Shown here one piece after another: positions 10,255-21,103 of a DNA stretch of 64,000 bases. Origin of the DNA: Steinernema hermaphroditum (Eukaryota > Nematoda > Chromadorea > Rhabditida > Steinernematidae). Both the position numbers and the translations under genes were made by a program. Positions within the stretch are counted from its first letter, which is position 1. The number at the start of each line of letters is the position of its first letter. The stretch lies in the NCBI GenBank assembly GCA_030435675.1, contig CM059623.1, positions 9,512,012-9,576,011 of the forward strand, read 5' to 3'. The notes under the pieces are model-generated. The model did not search any database. It saw nothing but the letters and a program-made list of their open reading frames with translations, and was not told the DNA's origin.

Positions 10255-12100
10255 CTAGATGATCTGTTTGCCCGTGCCCAGAAGTGAATAGACGACAGCT
10301 CCGAAGGTGCACTGCACGGCGGCGAAGATGAACACGTAACTCCAGTTGTTGGCGGTGTAGGCGAGAATCACGCCGGCGGCATAGACTCCGATGAAACCCG
10401 TAATGGCGGAGAACGCGTTGAAGATACCTGAAGAATGATCAGTTAGCCTCGTTCTATGCAGAAGAAGGTGCCTACCAAATACTGAACCAGTATGGTTCGG
10501 GGCAAAATCGTGTGGATTGACCGACACGCCTCCATGGTGAAGTCCTCGAGCGGTCATCGCTAAGGAGAAGTAGAGAAGCGCCATGTAGTAGTCGGAAGTG
10601 AATGAGACGAGGACCAAGCATAAGGCTATAGCAATCAGCGAAACACCCTGTAGGAATAACGATAAAATAGAATGTTGGGGAACATGAATACCTCCATAAC
10701 TCTTCGAGTGAAAGTCATTGATTTGCCGCTGGACAACAGTTTCGATGAAATGAAGGGTGCAGCTATTGAAGTGACCACGATGGCGGCGTTAGGTACAACG
10801 TTGAAGACAATTCCCTGAAAACCAAGCTAGAAATAAAAGCGTCTTTCCTACTGTGAGTACCTTAGCGTCCGGGAAATTATCATGGAAGTACGATGGCAGC
10901 CAACTAAACATGGTGAAGTAGGCGTTCGCTCCGCAATACTGCGCCACCGATGCTGCCCAGAAGGCGGTGTGCGAGAACAAAGCGCACCACGGAACGGAGC
11001 TTTGCGCAGGAGCAGGGAGAATCTTGACGGAATTGACTTTTTTCGGGGATTCCTCCTCGAGCAGCAGATCGTTGGAGGAGTCCTTCACCTTGTCGGAGCC
11101 TCCTCTTCTGTAGGACGTCTCCCGAACGAGACGTATGAAGAAGAACCACCAGATGAAACTTATGACTCCAACGAACTGGAAGAGACTTCTCCAGCCAAAC
11201 CAATCGATCAACAATGAGCCAATGGACCCAGCAACTACGTTCCTGAAAATACATCATTATATGGGAAGCAAGTAATAACAATTACCCAAAATGAGAACCA
11301 GCTAGGCTTACTCCGAAGACGCGTCCTTTGTCAGCTGCCGTTAAATGCCGAGATACAATTGAAGCCATTGAGGGGACGTGGAAACCCTGACCAATGCCGT
11401 ACATTATCCTGACGAAGAGAAGCACAGTGAGAGGAGATCCGCTCCAGTAGGCGAAGTCGAAAAGCTGCGGAATGAAGAAAGTGAAGATAATCCACCATAT
11501 CGTCGATATCCTGAGCACTTTCTCACCGCCATACTTGTCCGCTATCGCACCGGCAAATAGCTGTGTGATCGCGTAACCGTAAAAGAAGCAGGACAGTACC
11601 GTACCCTGAAATGAACAAAGTAAAAACAACGATGGCTAGCAGTGACACTTACGGAATCCGTTTTATTCCACCCGTATTCTTGAGCTATCACCGTGGCGCA
11701 CATGGGAAGTGCCACTCGCGAGGCGTACAGAACGCACGTTCCCATGAAAAAGTTGAACTGCCATATCCTTGTTTCTGATCTGAAATGGGCATATAGGATA
11801 AAACGCAATATTAAAGTGTTAGAATTCCGTTAGAATAAGGCTATACGATCATTTGTGCCAATTTTCCGCAAAGTACAATAATATACGGAAAAAAGGAAAT
11901 CGGAAAAAGACTTTTGAATAGAAAAATATCAGACTTAAATGATGTGGAAACCTAACCGATTTTTCGCGAATTTTGCACTCAAAAATCAGTATTAACATCA
12001 CTTTAATCCAACAAAACAAGAAAACTGACCTTGTCCATAACCTCTTGCTCATGAAGATGTCGTCGGCATCGGACGTCGTCCTGCGGAGCCTCGTCAGCAT
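10255..12100 (-). CDS. vnut-1: vesicular nucleotide transporter, SLC17A9-like (MFS)
   Basis: Seven exons: 12100..12030, 11779..11653, 11605..11286, 11242..10861, 10814..10692, 10647..10476, 10427..10255. They give 455 aa, all in phase. Members of SLC17 are anion transporters driven by membrane potential; the SLC17A9 branch loads ATP into secretory vesicles and lysosomes. Visible marks are GWNKTDSGTVLSCFFYGY, the loop DKYGGEKVLR, GIGQGFHVPS, GSHFG, FGWRSLFQF, SWLPSYFHDNFPDAKG, and HHGGVSVNPHDFAPNHTGSVFGIFN near the C-terminal half. The FPDAK and NHSG/HHGG-type motifs separate it from sialin and vesicular glutamate transporters. Eleven to twelve hydrophobic segments are visible. The N-terminus is short and cytosolic. 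Family call is strong; the nematode symbol is from memory. Confidence 0.85.
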
Positions 12101-12261
12101 GACGCCGACAAAGCCTCAACGAAGGAGCGACTCTCTCTCGCAGGCGGCGGTTTGGCGCAGAAGGCTCCAAAACGCGATGAGGATTCAGCCTGAAAAGAAG
12201 AGGCTGATGCGAGGAGAAATTCACGCGAAAACGCAAAGATGCGCGGAGACGTCAAGGAGGA

Positions 12262-12297
12262 GACGAGACGGACGGACGGACGGACGGAGAGACAGAC
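12262..12297. repeat. GACG-rich simple repeat
   Basis: There are five tandem GACG units at 12267-12286, flanked by imperfect GAGA/GACA units, just upstream of the transporter start. Confidence 0.8.
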
Positions 12298-14892
12298 GAA
12301 CTGGACACGTTCGCGGCGCGAAGGAGCGGTCGGTCCCGAGAAAAGCAGAAGCTTCATCAGGTGTCCTCACTGAAGACGACGCAGAACCAGAACAGAATTC
12401 TCAGAAAAATACAAAATTGGACGAAAAAAAGAAGATGAACCAAAAAACTGAACCCGATCGGCATAGGACCACCGCCCTGTTTTGCAATGCGTGCGGGAAC
12501 AGGTTGGAAAGTCAAAGAACGCTTTTTAGAGAGTCGTGGATACTGAAATGCTTTAGTGAAAGCAGCGCCACCCCAATAAAGGTCCGCCACTGATAACGTT
12601 GGATTCAAATTTCAAAGCACGACGGAGGTAGCAGCAATGAAATATACCGTACCCGTTAGAAATTGAACGTCCCAAATGGTCTGCGACCGGTCCTTCCAAA
12701 AAATGAAGGGTCTTTAACTGTTTTCCAGACTAAACCCGATCTCCAGACTTTGCACGCCTAATCACAGGCTGTCTCATTAGGAACCATTGCCCGAGATGGA
12801 ACGTTTGATGCAAAGTTTCCAGAACGTTTTTAGGAAGGATACGTGGATCTCGCATCTGTCGCTAAACAAAACCTATTGAGCGCACAAGATCTTATCGAAA
12901 CGGAGAAGGAAGGCGCGAAGAACACCACCGCCTCTCGGCCTTTGTGCGAGAACGCGTCTTCGAAAGTCGCTGAGTGGCGATCGCTGGGAATTAGGCGGAC
13001 GAGGGGTTTCCCGGTGCACCAAAAGTTCAAAGCTGTAGAGTTCTTTGAGTGGGAGGGAAATGTTCCTCAAATGAGGAGTAGACAAAACAACTTGGCGATC
13101 TTAGGTGTTGTGGCACTGTGAGGACAGAAAACAAGTTACGATCACGGGCAGCGCTCTCAATTATAATAATTGGCGACATAGACGACGAGTCCACGTCACT
13201 GATAGGCGAGTTCAAAGGCGGAGATACTTCAGCAACGCCCTTCTTATCAGAAGACGGAACTTCAAGTACGCCTCGTTTGAAGCAAAAATCGAAGTGACGT
13301 CGTGTTTTGAATCACGGAGGAGTCGAGTAAATCGGCCGATGGCGCGAATTTGTAAATTATATGCTAAAAACGGAACGGATACGTACGATTCCACGAAGAG
13401 GAGGGGTGGATGTCATGGAGAGTTTCGGATTTTTTGAGAGGAAGCCCTTTAGTTGTCATGGCTCTGTGAGAGGAACGCGTAATTCATTTCATCCTCTACT
13501 ATGTTGTTTAGAGGGAGCAGAAGCTTCAGAAAGCTATGGCATTGTACACTTTTGACTGGCCGTCTTATACAATGACCACTTGGCCACAATGAGAAGGGTC
13601 GAAAAGAGCGATGAAATCTCTTTACAGGGATGTTCTTTGGAAAAGGAATTAAGGGGAGCTATGAAAGCGCTTTTATTTGATTTAAGACTCACTCCACAGG
13701 CTTCAAATCTTCCAGCAAGTTTGGCTACAGTAGGCTATGATTTCTATGCCTGTGATGGACTCTTAATACTATGCTCTTCGCCAGTTCAAATCAAAATTAA
13801 GTGCTCATTGTACAAATAAATACTTTAATCACCTTGATCTTTAAAAAGACCACCCAGAATACCTCAACAAAATATCATTTTAGAGACGCCTCATGATCTG
13901 AAAAGACGAAACAGAGAACATGAATGGTCATATCGGGAAAAAAGTCTCTTTTCGAAGGACCTCTTCACACGTTTGCAGAAAAATCACCGACAAATCGATA
14001 CGGGTCGTTCCACGCGTGAACATCACTCGCATCTCCGTCGCCACGTCCCTTCTTCGCCGATTCCGACGTGGCGCTGACGCGGCGCCCCCTCTCGGACTCG
14101 GAATTTTATTTTGGAATTACGACTTTTCTGTAACTCTGAGATAGCGCTACTGATGGAGGCGGAACCTTGAGCAGGAAGGTCGGCTCGGGAACCACCACAA
14201 GGGTGCTCAGAGGAGATGTTTTTGAGAAGAGTGGACAGAGCTCAACGGAATGTGATTTGCATTGAGCAGTGTTAGTGTGTGGATGGATAGATCGGTGAAT
14301 GTCTGATGGGTTAGGAATGGTCAAATTTATGTCTATGCTAAATTAATAACAAAACGTTAGGAGGAGAGAAAATTCTGTAAGGGGGGCAATGAAACAGAAT
14401 TTGTGCTTTGAAGATTACAGATGAAGAAGTTGCAAAAAGCGGCACATTCCAGTAGATAGTGTTTTGGGGAATGACGCGATGAAGGACGATAATCCGAAGT
14501 TAATCCTATGAGGCGCTATGTGGTGACCTCCACACGACTCCCTCGTAAAACGAAACTGTTTTCGAAATCATCGCCGATACGTTATCTTTTTGACGCAACT
14601 GTCAACAGAAAAGCCTAGATTGAACAGTTCCAATAGATCCGATGAAGCGATTTGTTAAGTATGTTGATCAAACTTGCCTCGAACCATCAAGCCGAAACTG
14701 TATTCAGGCCCAATGGAACTGTTCAAACAGTTAGCAACAAAGTAATGAAAAGGGAGTGACGGTGACGGACGGCTTGTAAACGCAGTGCTACAAGGAATCT
14801 GATAGCGAAATCAAAAATATACTAGAAAACTGAAGTATCTTGATGATCAGTGAGGCAAATCTTGAAAGATGAACAAAAGGGAAAATACGAAA
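12298..14892. other. 2.6-kb stretch without recognisable genes
   Basis: Several open frames of 60-110 codons exist on both strands, but none has a family motif, a signal peptide or a phase-consistent splice chain. A TACCGTA occurs near 12647. Confidence 0.35.
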
Positions 14893-15002
14893 CCCATTTG
14901 GACTCTCTTGGACGAGTCCAAAAGGAAATGGCCATCTCCAAGGACGCAGTCAGGCTATTCCCATGACAAGTGCACCCATAAAACTATGCAAATCAGGGCC
15001 AC
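14893..15002. repeat. two-copy structured element, copy A
   Basis: About 110 bp, aligned to copy B at 15592-15696 at roughly 80-85% identity by eye. It starts with a 9-bp stem, TTTGGACTC (14897-14905) with GAGTCCAAA (14914-14922), and an 8-nt loop. It then shares CCATCTCCAAGGA, GGCTATTCCCA, AAGTGCAC and ATAAAACTATGCAAATCAG with copy B. It may be a non-coding RNA gene pair or a short repeat family. Confidence 0.6.
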
Positions 15003-15591
15003 GAAATACTTTCTATTTCTTTAAAATTTGTTTGATTTTCGCAAGGCACACACAGAACCGTCTATCGTTGAATCACCACGGCTTCGGACGTCATTGAGTG
15101 AAGGCGGCCATCGTAGTTTTTATAAAACAGAACCGAAACTGAATGTGTGGCACACGATCTAACCCACTCTTGTCACGTCGTGTTTAGACAACTGTCTTCA
15201 GTTTCTCACGATCGTTGGCAAACGAACGTATGAACATAAGCCATTGTGAAGGACCATGAATATGCATACGATGGAAGTGACCATGAAGGGTATCGTTAGT
15301 CTTCGCTGCTTGCCATTCTCAAGAAACAGAAAATTGAATTATGAAGTCAATTGGGAGACAATCGTTTGTGTTTTTTAACAATTTTGTGCAAAATTCACAC
15401 CGTTGGAAACATCAACCACGCAGTCTATAATCCTAAAATTGGAGTATCGCGCGTCTATAATCCTCTGGCAAACACACTGTTTCCATGAGCAAACCATCGA
15501 TCCACACGCTAAGCGAAAATCTCTGATCTCTGTCATATCGCGCGAACAAACAGAACTTTGAACATTCCGCCACCATCGCGTACTCAAAAGA
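15003..15591. other. spacer between the two element copies
   Basis: No gene seen in these 590 bp. Confidence 0.3.
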
Positions 15592-15696
15592 CCCCTTTGG
15601 ACCCATATGGACGGGTCCAAACGGCCATCTCCAAGGATGCAGTCGGGCTATTCCCACGTTAAGTGCACACATAAAACTATGCAAATCAGAACCACC
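15592..15696. repeat. two-copy structured element, copy B
   Basis: Same orientation as copy A. The stem is TTTGGACCC (15596-15604) with GGGTCCAAA (15613-15621) and an 8-nt loop. Compared with copy A, one T-A pair is replaced by C-G, which preserves pairing. The octamer-like ATGCAAAT near the 3' end is identical in both copies. Confidence 0.6.
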
Positions 15697-16606
15697 GTCT
15701 CGTCTGTGGCGGTGTCATAGTAATTGGCGCGTTTATTGATCCTTTCCGAAGTGCCACGATGGCGCGAGACAAACAGGGAAGAGCGCCGTCGATCCGGGAT
15801 CGATAATCCGAGCGAACTGTCCCGACGGTCGCCGCCCGGTCGGCGACGCGAAAGGTAAACATAGTGATTGGAGGTGGGCGGGTGCACGCATGAAACACGG
15901 AGACCCGAGGGGATAGCGGAGCTGAGATAAGCCCGCTCGGAGATCGAAAAGGATCCAGTTTCGTGGAATCGGTGTATCCTTGAACGGACTGCAAAGATTT
16001 TGAACGTTTTGCATATTTTTGTGATTTAGTCAAAAGTGATTTTTGGAACAGCCAGGAATTGCACCTTTCTCGGAAAAATAACCATCTCTTCTTGGTTTTA
16101 ATGACGAAATTGAGTGTTCTATAGAGACGTTTGGAAGAGAGGCGATCTACGACTCTATGTAGCGTCTTTGTGAGACCGAAATCCAGAAGATCAGAACGCA
16201 AAAAATCATGACTCGCAGCTTTGTTGATCATCTTTCCTACACATAGTGGAGTTATCTCCAAGCCAAACCCCAATCGCGGGGCGTTCGAATGATTTAAAAC
16301 AATGAATTTTTTGGTTATTTTTGGTGAAAGTCGGAAATTTTACAGCTTTACAATCTAAAAACGTTCAAACGGTCACACAACTAGGCCACCAAAATACAGA
16401 AAGAAGACATCCGTGTATGTACTATAAGAAGACACTCTTACAAAACAATCAGCGCCACTGGAGATCTCTAGAGATAACCGAATAACCGAACATCAGAAAG
16501 TACACTTTAGTAGGTCAACACTCTGTGTGTTATCGGACTCCATCCATGCAAGTGCACCTACACGAATACCGTCTCTGCAACATCGACTCTTAGGTTGAAC
16601 ATAGAT
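15697..16606. other. gene-free stretch
   Basis: A 195-codon minus-strand frame (16273..15686) has no recognisable domain and looks like chance. Nothing else seen. Confidence 0.3.
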
Positions 16607-16612
16607 TTTATT
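16607..16612 (-). terminator. poly(A) signal of trypsin-like protease 4
   Basis: AATAAA on the gene strand, 62 bp past the stop codon. Confidence 0.6.
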
Positions 16613-16673
16613 CGAAATAAACATTAATTAAATGCCTTAACCGATAAGAAAAGAGAAACAGGGACGTTCAGAT

Positions 16674-17565
16674 TTAGTGACAAAGAGGCTTCCTCACCGT
16701 CTCTTCGATGAAGTCGCACATAGCCGAAGGGTTACTGTAAACTCCAGGCTTTCCCTTGAGAGCGCATCCGTAGCCCCAGCTGACGATTCCGATCTGGTAC
16801 CAGCGCGCGTCACTCTTTTTGTAGCCAACCATCGGTCCTCCGGAGTCTCCCTGGCAGCTGTCGAGCCCCTCGCGTCCGGCACATTCCATCGCCACGGGGT
16901 CGATTTCCTTCGGGTAGTCCTTCTGGCACTCAGTCATGTTCAGAACGGGAACGACGACCTGGCGAAGTGCGCCACTTTTCCGGCCACCTTGCTTGATATC
17001 TCCCCACCCGGTGACGTAGACCTTCTTGTCCTCGTGGAATAGCTCCTTGTGAACAGCTGGAGAGGCGATGCAGACGGGTTTCACGTATTTGGTGAACTCG
17101 ATGGACTGGTTCAGCTTCAAGAGGGCCAGATCGAAATCATCTCGATCTGAATTCCATTTCGGGTGGATGTGGACCTCCGATATGGTGCGGAGTTGCTCGT
17201 TAGGTGCGTGATCCTCGATGATACTGTATATCCCGGCGCGGATTCGTGTCGATGAATCAGAGTTCAATTTGTCGTCGACGCAGTGAGCGGCGGTCATGAT
17301 CCACTGATCGGCGATGATCGATCCTCCACAGTTAAGGTAGCACTTGTGGTCCATGTAGATGCACAGTTCCACCTGCCATGGCCAACTGAAAGGTCGCGCC
17401 ACCCTACCTCCGACTATGTTGGAGTCGTCGGTGATTGGGGTGACGTCGGGGGAGCCGCAGGGGATCTCGGAAGTCCAACAAGGGCCTGGAAATGACGTTG
17501 ATGAGGTTGTAGAGGTTTAGGGAAGTCTTACCGAGGAGAGCCAAGGCTAGAACTAACAGTTTCAT
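16674..17565 (-). CDS. secreted trypsin-like serine protease 4 (active)
   Basis: Exons 17565..17532 and 17485..16674 give 281 aa, the same total length as its two paralogues. The signal peptide is MKLLVLALALLG. NIVGG lies at about 34-38. The triad is His in TAAHC (about 79), Asp in DDFDLALLKL (about 130) and Ser in CQGDSGGP (about 226). Asp in GLDSCQGD (about 220) indicates Lys/Arg preference. The SWGYGCA loop and terminal FIEETVRKPLC match protease 3. The second intron present in the 6.6- and 8.1-kb copies is missing here, so an intron was gained or lost after duplication. The protein probably works extracellularly in the gut. Confidence 0.92.
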
Positions 17566-17724
17566 GGGCGATTTCAATTGGATCCAACCTGATTAGTTCG
17601 ATCGTTTAAATTGTCAGATCGCATTTCTCACAGCCGAAGAGCATCGCAATGTTGTCGATGATTTGTGGAAATCTCGCCGCGACTGTAGGGGGAATCCCTG
17701 GGTTACGATCGTTTTGGTTAGTTG

Positions 17725-17732
17725 ACTGATAA
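17725..17732. promoter_or_regulatory. GATA site upstream of protease 4
   Basis: ACTGATAA is an exact core of the intestinal GATA-factor site, about 160 bp upstream of the start codon. Confidence 0.4.
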
Positions 17733-18173
17733 TCTTAGTGTCATACTAGGGAAATCAAGATACACAGCAGGACTGACAAAGACTCAAGGGTTTTGTGTGG
17801 ATTCTTGAGTTGTTCTTGAGAATTCTATAAAATTCACGATGATAGAGTTTCTTGGCGCCAACTGACTCAGAACATAATGTGACCATTTTTTTGATACGAG
17901 ATCGCAGCCCAAAAGCTATGTTGAGAAAGGTGAAGAAGGCGTGGTTTCCAAGGCTAACTATACAACCAGCGTTCTTGTTTGTTTTCAACTTGTGCTTTAG
18001 TTTCTGCTCTGCATAATAATCCCGTTTTTTGCCTCTTCTGCAGTCATAATCGCCAGAAGTTCACCTGGCAACCTGAGTCCTCTATAGTCCACCTAGCGCT
18101 GCTCGATGAATTATTCAGTTTGCTGCTTGACTCTTCTCGGAGCGCCTAGAGCGCCGTCTCAGTCCGTAGCTAC
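17733..18173. other. divergent intergenic region
   Basis: It lies between protease 4 and the next plus-strand gene. No coding signal seen. Confidence 0.3.
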
Positions 18174-19151
18174 ATGTCCGACGCGAACGTCTTCAACACC
18201 TTTAGTTTCAAGCGATGGGCCGACCAGAAGAAGAAAGCCAACATCGACGACGAGAGTCTGAAGCGGCGGATGGAACAGGTAGGGAGGGGAGGAAGGGAAG
18301 ATACCTACTTCATCTCTCTAGGTGAATCGCCTGAAAGAGAAACTCGCCCACGAGAGAAGGCTTCTGGAAGACGCGGCCGCCAACAGTGGTAAGAAGGTGT
18401 TCATCAACGAGTTCGATATCGAGAAGCTCATTGATCATCTGAATTTGGGTCATCAGATCACAGAAGACGGTAGAGAGAGAGCACAGGAGTCTTTGTGCTT
18501 ATGATGAGTCTTAGGACCGACACTCCAACACGAAGAGGAGAAGAAGCCCGAGGAGAAGGAGGAGAGGAAGGTCTCGCGGCCGAGCTCCTCGAAGGAGGAG
18601 CCGAAGAAGCTGAAGAAACGGCCGGCCTCGATGGTCTCCCTAAGGTCGGACTCTCGGGCGTCGATCAACTCGACGAGGTCGCTGAAGATCGTTTCTCCGA
18701 AGGATCAGGAGTCAGACGACGAGGACGAGGTCGACGCCGAGCAGCTCTACCAGAAGAAGGACGACGAGTTCATCCTCAAGGAGTTGCTCAACTACTACGA
18801 ACAGAACAACCACAGTAAGTAGGGTTTAGATTGCGGTCTCCTAGCTAGGGACCAGGCCCCACTAGCCAATTTACTCAAAGGGGTCTAGTGGGGGTCTATA
18901 GTCATAATCAAAGGTTGATTCCGCCCAAAGTCCACGTTCTCCTTACAGGTTTTCAACCGAACGCCACGGTGAACTCCCAGCCTCTTCCCACCTCCGTCGC
19001 CTTCGCCCACAATAAACGCTTCACCGACTTCAAAAGCTTTTCCGAAGGCGCCGCCCCAAACAAAACCCCCTCTAAATCGGTCCTTCCTCGACTGTCCACT
19101 CCGAAAGAAATCAAATTCAATCACAATAGAAAGTTCAGCAGTGCCAAGTAG
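18174..19151 (+). CDS. charged coiled-coil protein, unrecognised
   Basis: Exons 18174..18278, 18322..18469, 18515..18814 and 18949..19151 join in phase to 251 aa. Residues 1-85 contain FNTFSFKRWADQKKK and a heptad-like segment (NRLKEKLAHERRLLED), suggesting a coiled coil. Residues about 85-150 are Lys/Glu/Ser-rich and disordered, with many potential phosphosites. A second helical block, then FAHNKRFTDFKSF and a basic C-terminus follow. No enzyme motif, signal peptide or membrane segment is visible, so it is probably intracellular. I do not recognise the family; a cytoskeletal or scaffold role is only a guess. The last intron (134 bp) is longer than usual for the window. The stop lies 3 bp from the stop of the opposing gene. 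Confidence 0.7.
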
Positions 19152-19154
19152 TCT

Positions 19155-19621
19155 TCAGGGCATCCAACTGCTCTGTTCGGGCAGATCGCGGTCGGCGATC
19201 TTCTTCTCCATCTCTTTCAACAACGCATCCAGCTTTCTCCTCAGAATCTCCAGATCCTCACTCATCCCTCTCCTCTCCAGCTGATTCTCGATATCCACAA
19301 TTTTTAGCCCTAAATGTAAAGTTGTATCTAATTGTATGTCGACAAAGTAAATGTACCATAGGCGACGAGACCCGTCGACTGATTTTCGGAGAAGAACGTT
19401 TCCTGGAGAGAGGGCGAATCTGACAACGCGTACTGATCTTGATCCTGCAGTTCGCACTTCATCTTCTTTAACGGAGGTTCGTCTAGGGAATCATCGGCGT
19501 TCGCCTTCAGATAGTCGAGAAGAGCGTCGTGGGAGGCGAGGGCGGCGGTGATGTTGTCGTTCTCCTCCTTCTCCGGCGGTTCCAGGAGGAAGAACAGACG
19601 GTCGGCGTATCTGTGGGGCAT
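19155..19621 (-). CDS. small acidic coiled-coil protein, unrecognised
   Basis: Exons 19621..19357 and 19309..19155 give 139 aa. The start MPHRYADRLFFLLEPPEKEE is followed by a helical segment (ALLDYLKANADD), PPLKKMKCELQDQ, a Ser-rich linker, and a C-terminal coiled coil (IVDIENQLERRG, then LEILRRKLDALLKEME). The short linear KKMK could be a nuclear signal. No family recognised. The gene runs against the preceding gene and ends 3 bp from its stop codon, so the two mature 3' ends must overlap. Confidence 0.6.
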
Positions 19622-20670
19622 TGTTTGTCGGAGGATGTTGAACGTGTTGCAGCATATGCGTGCGGCTGAAGTGAAGATAAGGTAGTAGAAATTGACCTCA
19701 AATTGACCTCAAAGATTATGGTTTTTTGATCACCCTGTACATTAGAAGAGAGCGCCATTTTTATGAGATACATCTCTACATTATTTCATATACATTTAAT
19801 ATTTCATACACTACATTATATTATTTGATATTAAGTGGAAAGATTTCGGAATCTCTCGGAATCAAGTGTCACTTCTTCTAATCGGTCCAGCAGAAGACGA
19901 GATTGTATATCTGCATTATTTTGTTCATTTTGCTAAAAAATTAAGATTGCTTAAGTTTCGCTAGATGTGTTTGGCAACCAAAGATATCTTACAGGGAACA
20001 TCTAAAAGTACCCACAACAATTTGGCTGAAATTTTGCAGCGATCACTGAGTGCAGTACTCTTGCAAGATGTGACCGGGGCAGGAGGGAGGAGCACACTTT
20101 CACTGATGCGAAAATTCCTTTCTCAAATGGACCCCTGTTAGAAATAATACACCCCCATTAGTGCTACCGTATCCATTTCTAGAACCGTCACATTTTGAGC
20201 ACTTTTCAGCCCCTTTGTCAATGTGTTTCACCTGCTTCGAACAATGGTGACTAGCCCCTACTCCGCTATCTCCTTGTGATAAGAGGACTGGAGCCATGTG
20301 GCGTGCATGCCACACCCAATTCTGTCCGCGACGGAGTCGGGAAGGGAACCGGTTGAGGCGAAAGCGATTTCCAGAGAACTGTGTGTCACCTTCAAATTTC
20401 AACTTCTGGGAAAAACGATCGTCTAATTAGAGAGCGCCTGATTGTGAATTATCGATCTGACGCCGACGAGGGTGTGAACGGCCGTCCTTTAATTTGAAGG
20501 TCACCGCCTAAAATATGAGGACTTCCGTTCTTAAACTTCCCCGGTGGCGGTGGTCGTGGAGTGATCAACGAATTAGAATTTAGCTAGAAGGCGGGCAGTG
20601 ACTCAAAAATTGACTAGGAGATCTCATACATTGTAGGCCTTTGAGACACTGGTTTCTGACCTGCACTTAC
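19622..20670. other. AT-rich intergenic DNA, possible 3' exons of the FLYWCH-MADF gene
   Basis: 19740-19860 is strongly AT-rich. The downstream exon expected for the FLYWCH-MADF gene should lie here or further on, but I could not place it: candidate acceptors give early stop codons or no MADF-like third helix. Confidence 0.35.
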
Positions 20671-21103
20671 CCGAGAGCTCCATCGTGTTCAGCACCATCA
20701 CGGCCACGTCGATCCAGTACTTCTTGTTCTTCAGGTTCTTCCCGACGTCCATCCACAGTTGGGGCCTCATCCTGACCTGCTCGATGAGCACCATCTTCTG
20801 CTCCTCGGTGAGCTCCCTCCAGCCCTCTACGGGGAACTGCTCGCCCCTTTCCTGATCCACGGGCACATGGTTGTGGGGTCCACTCCGCAGGATCTCCTTC
20901 AGATCCTCGGTGGTGACGAGGAATCCGCGGCAGTGGAGGTTCTGCCGCTGGCAGCAGCTGAAGCGGATGTGGCCACTGCCGTTGGAGGTCTTCTGCTTGA
21001 CGTAGGAGAATCCCTCCTGCCAGAGTTTGAGACCCCCTCTAAGGGTGGTCGTGAAGTGGTGATTGGAGGTGGAGGGAGGCGAGGCGCTCGTCGAGGGGTA
21101 CAT
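20671..21103 (-). CDS. FLYWCH zinc finger plus MADF domain protein (5' part)
   Basis: The single visible exon, 21103..20671, ends in a strong donor (TCGG, then GTAAGTG). Residues about 18-76 fit a FLYWCH zinc finger: TLRGGLKLWQEGFSYVKQ, FSCCQR with the metal-binding Cys, then LHCRGF and a closing HNH. Residues about 95 onward start a MADF domain: RELTEEQKMVLIEQV, RMRPQLW, KKYWIDVAVMVL. FLYWCH proteins in nematodes bind DNA and repress genes (for example microRNA promoters). The combination suggests a nuclear DNA-binding regulator. The third MADF helix is missing from this exon, so at least one 3' exon is unplaced. Reading through the donor would end 15 residues later, which would truncate the MADF domain. 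The MADF part resembles the gene at 0.1-0.5 kb. Confidence 0.75.

Noticed and set aside
11973..12593. 206-codon plus-strand open frame
   Set aside because: It overlaps the transporter's first exon and the GACG repeat, is Arg-rich and of low complexity, and has no domain.
15686..16273. 195-codon minus-strand open frame
   Set aside because: It runs into element copy B, and no family or signal sequence was recognised.
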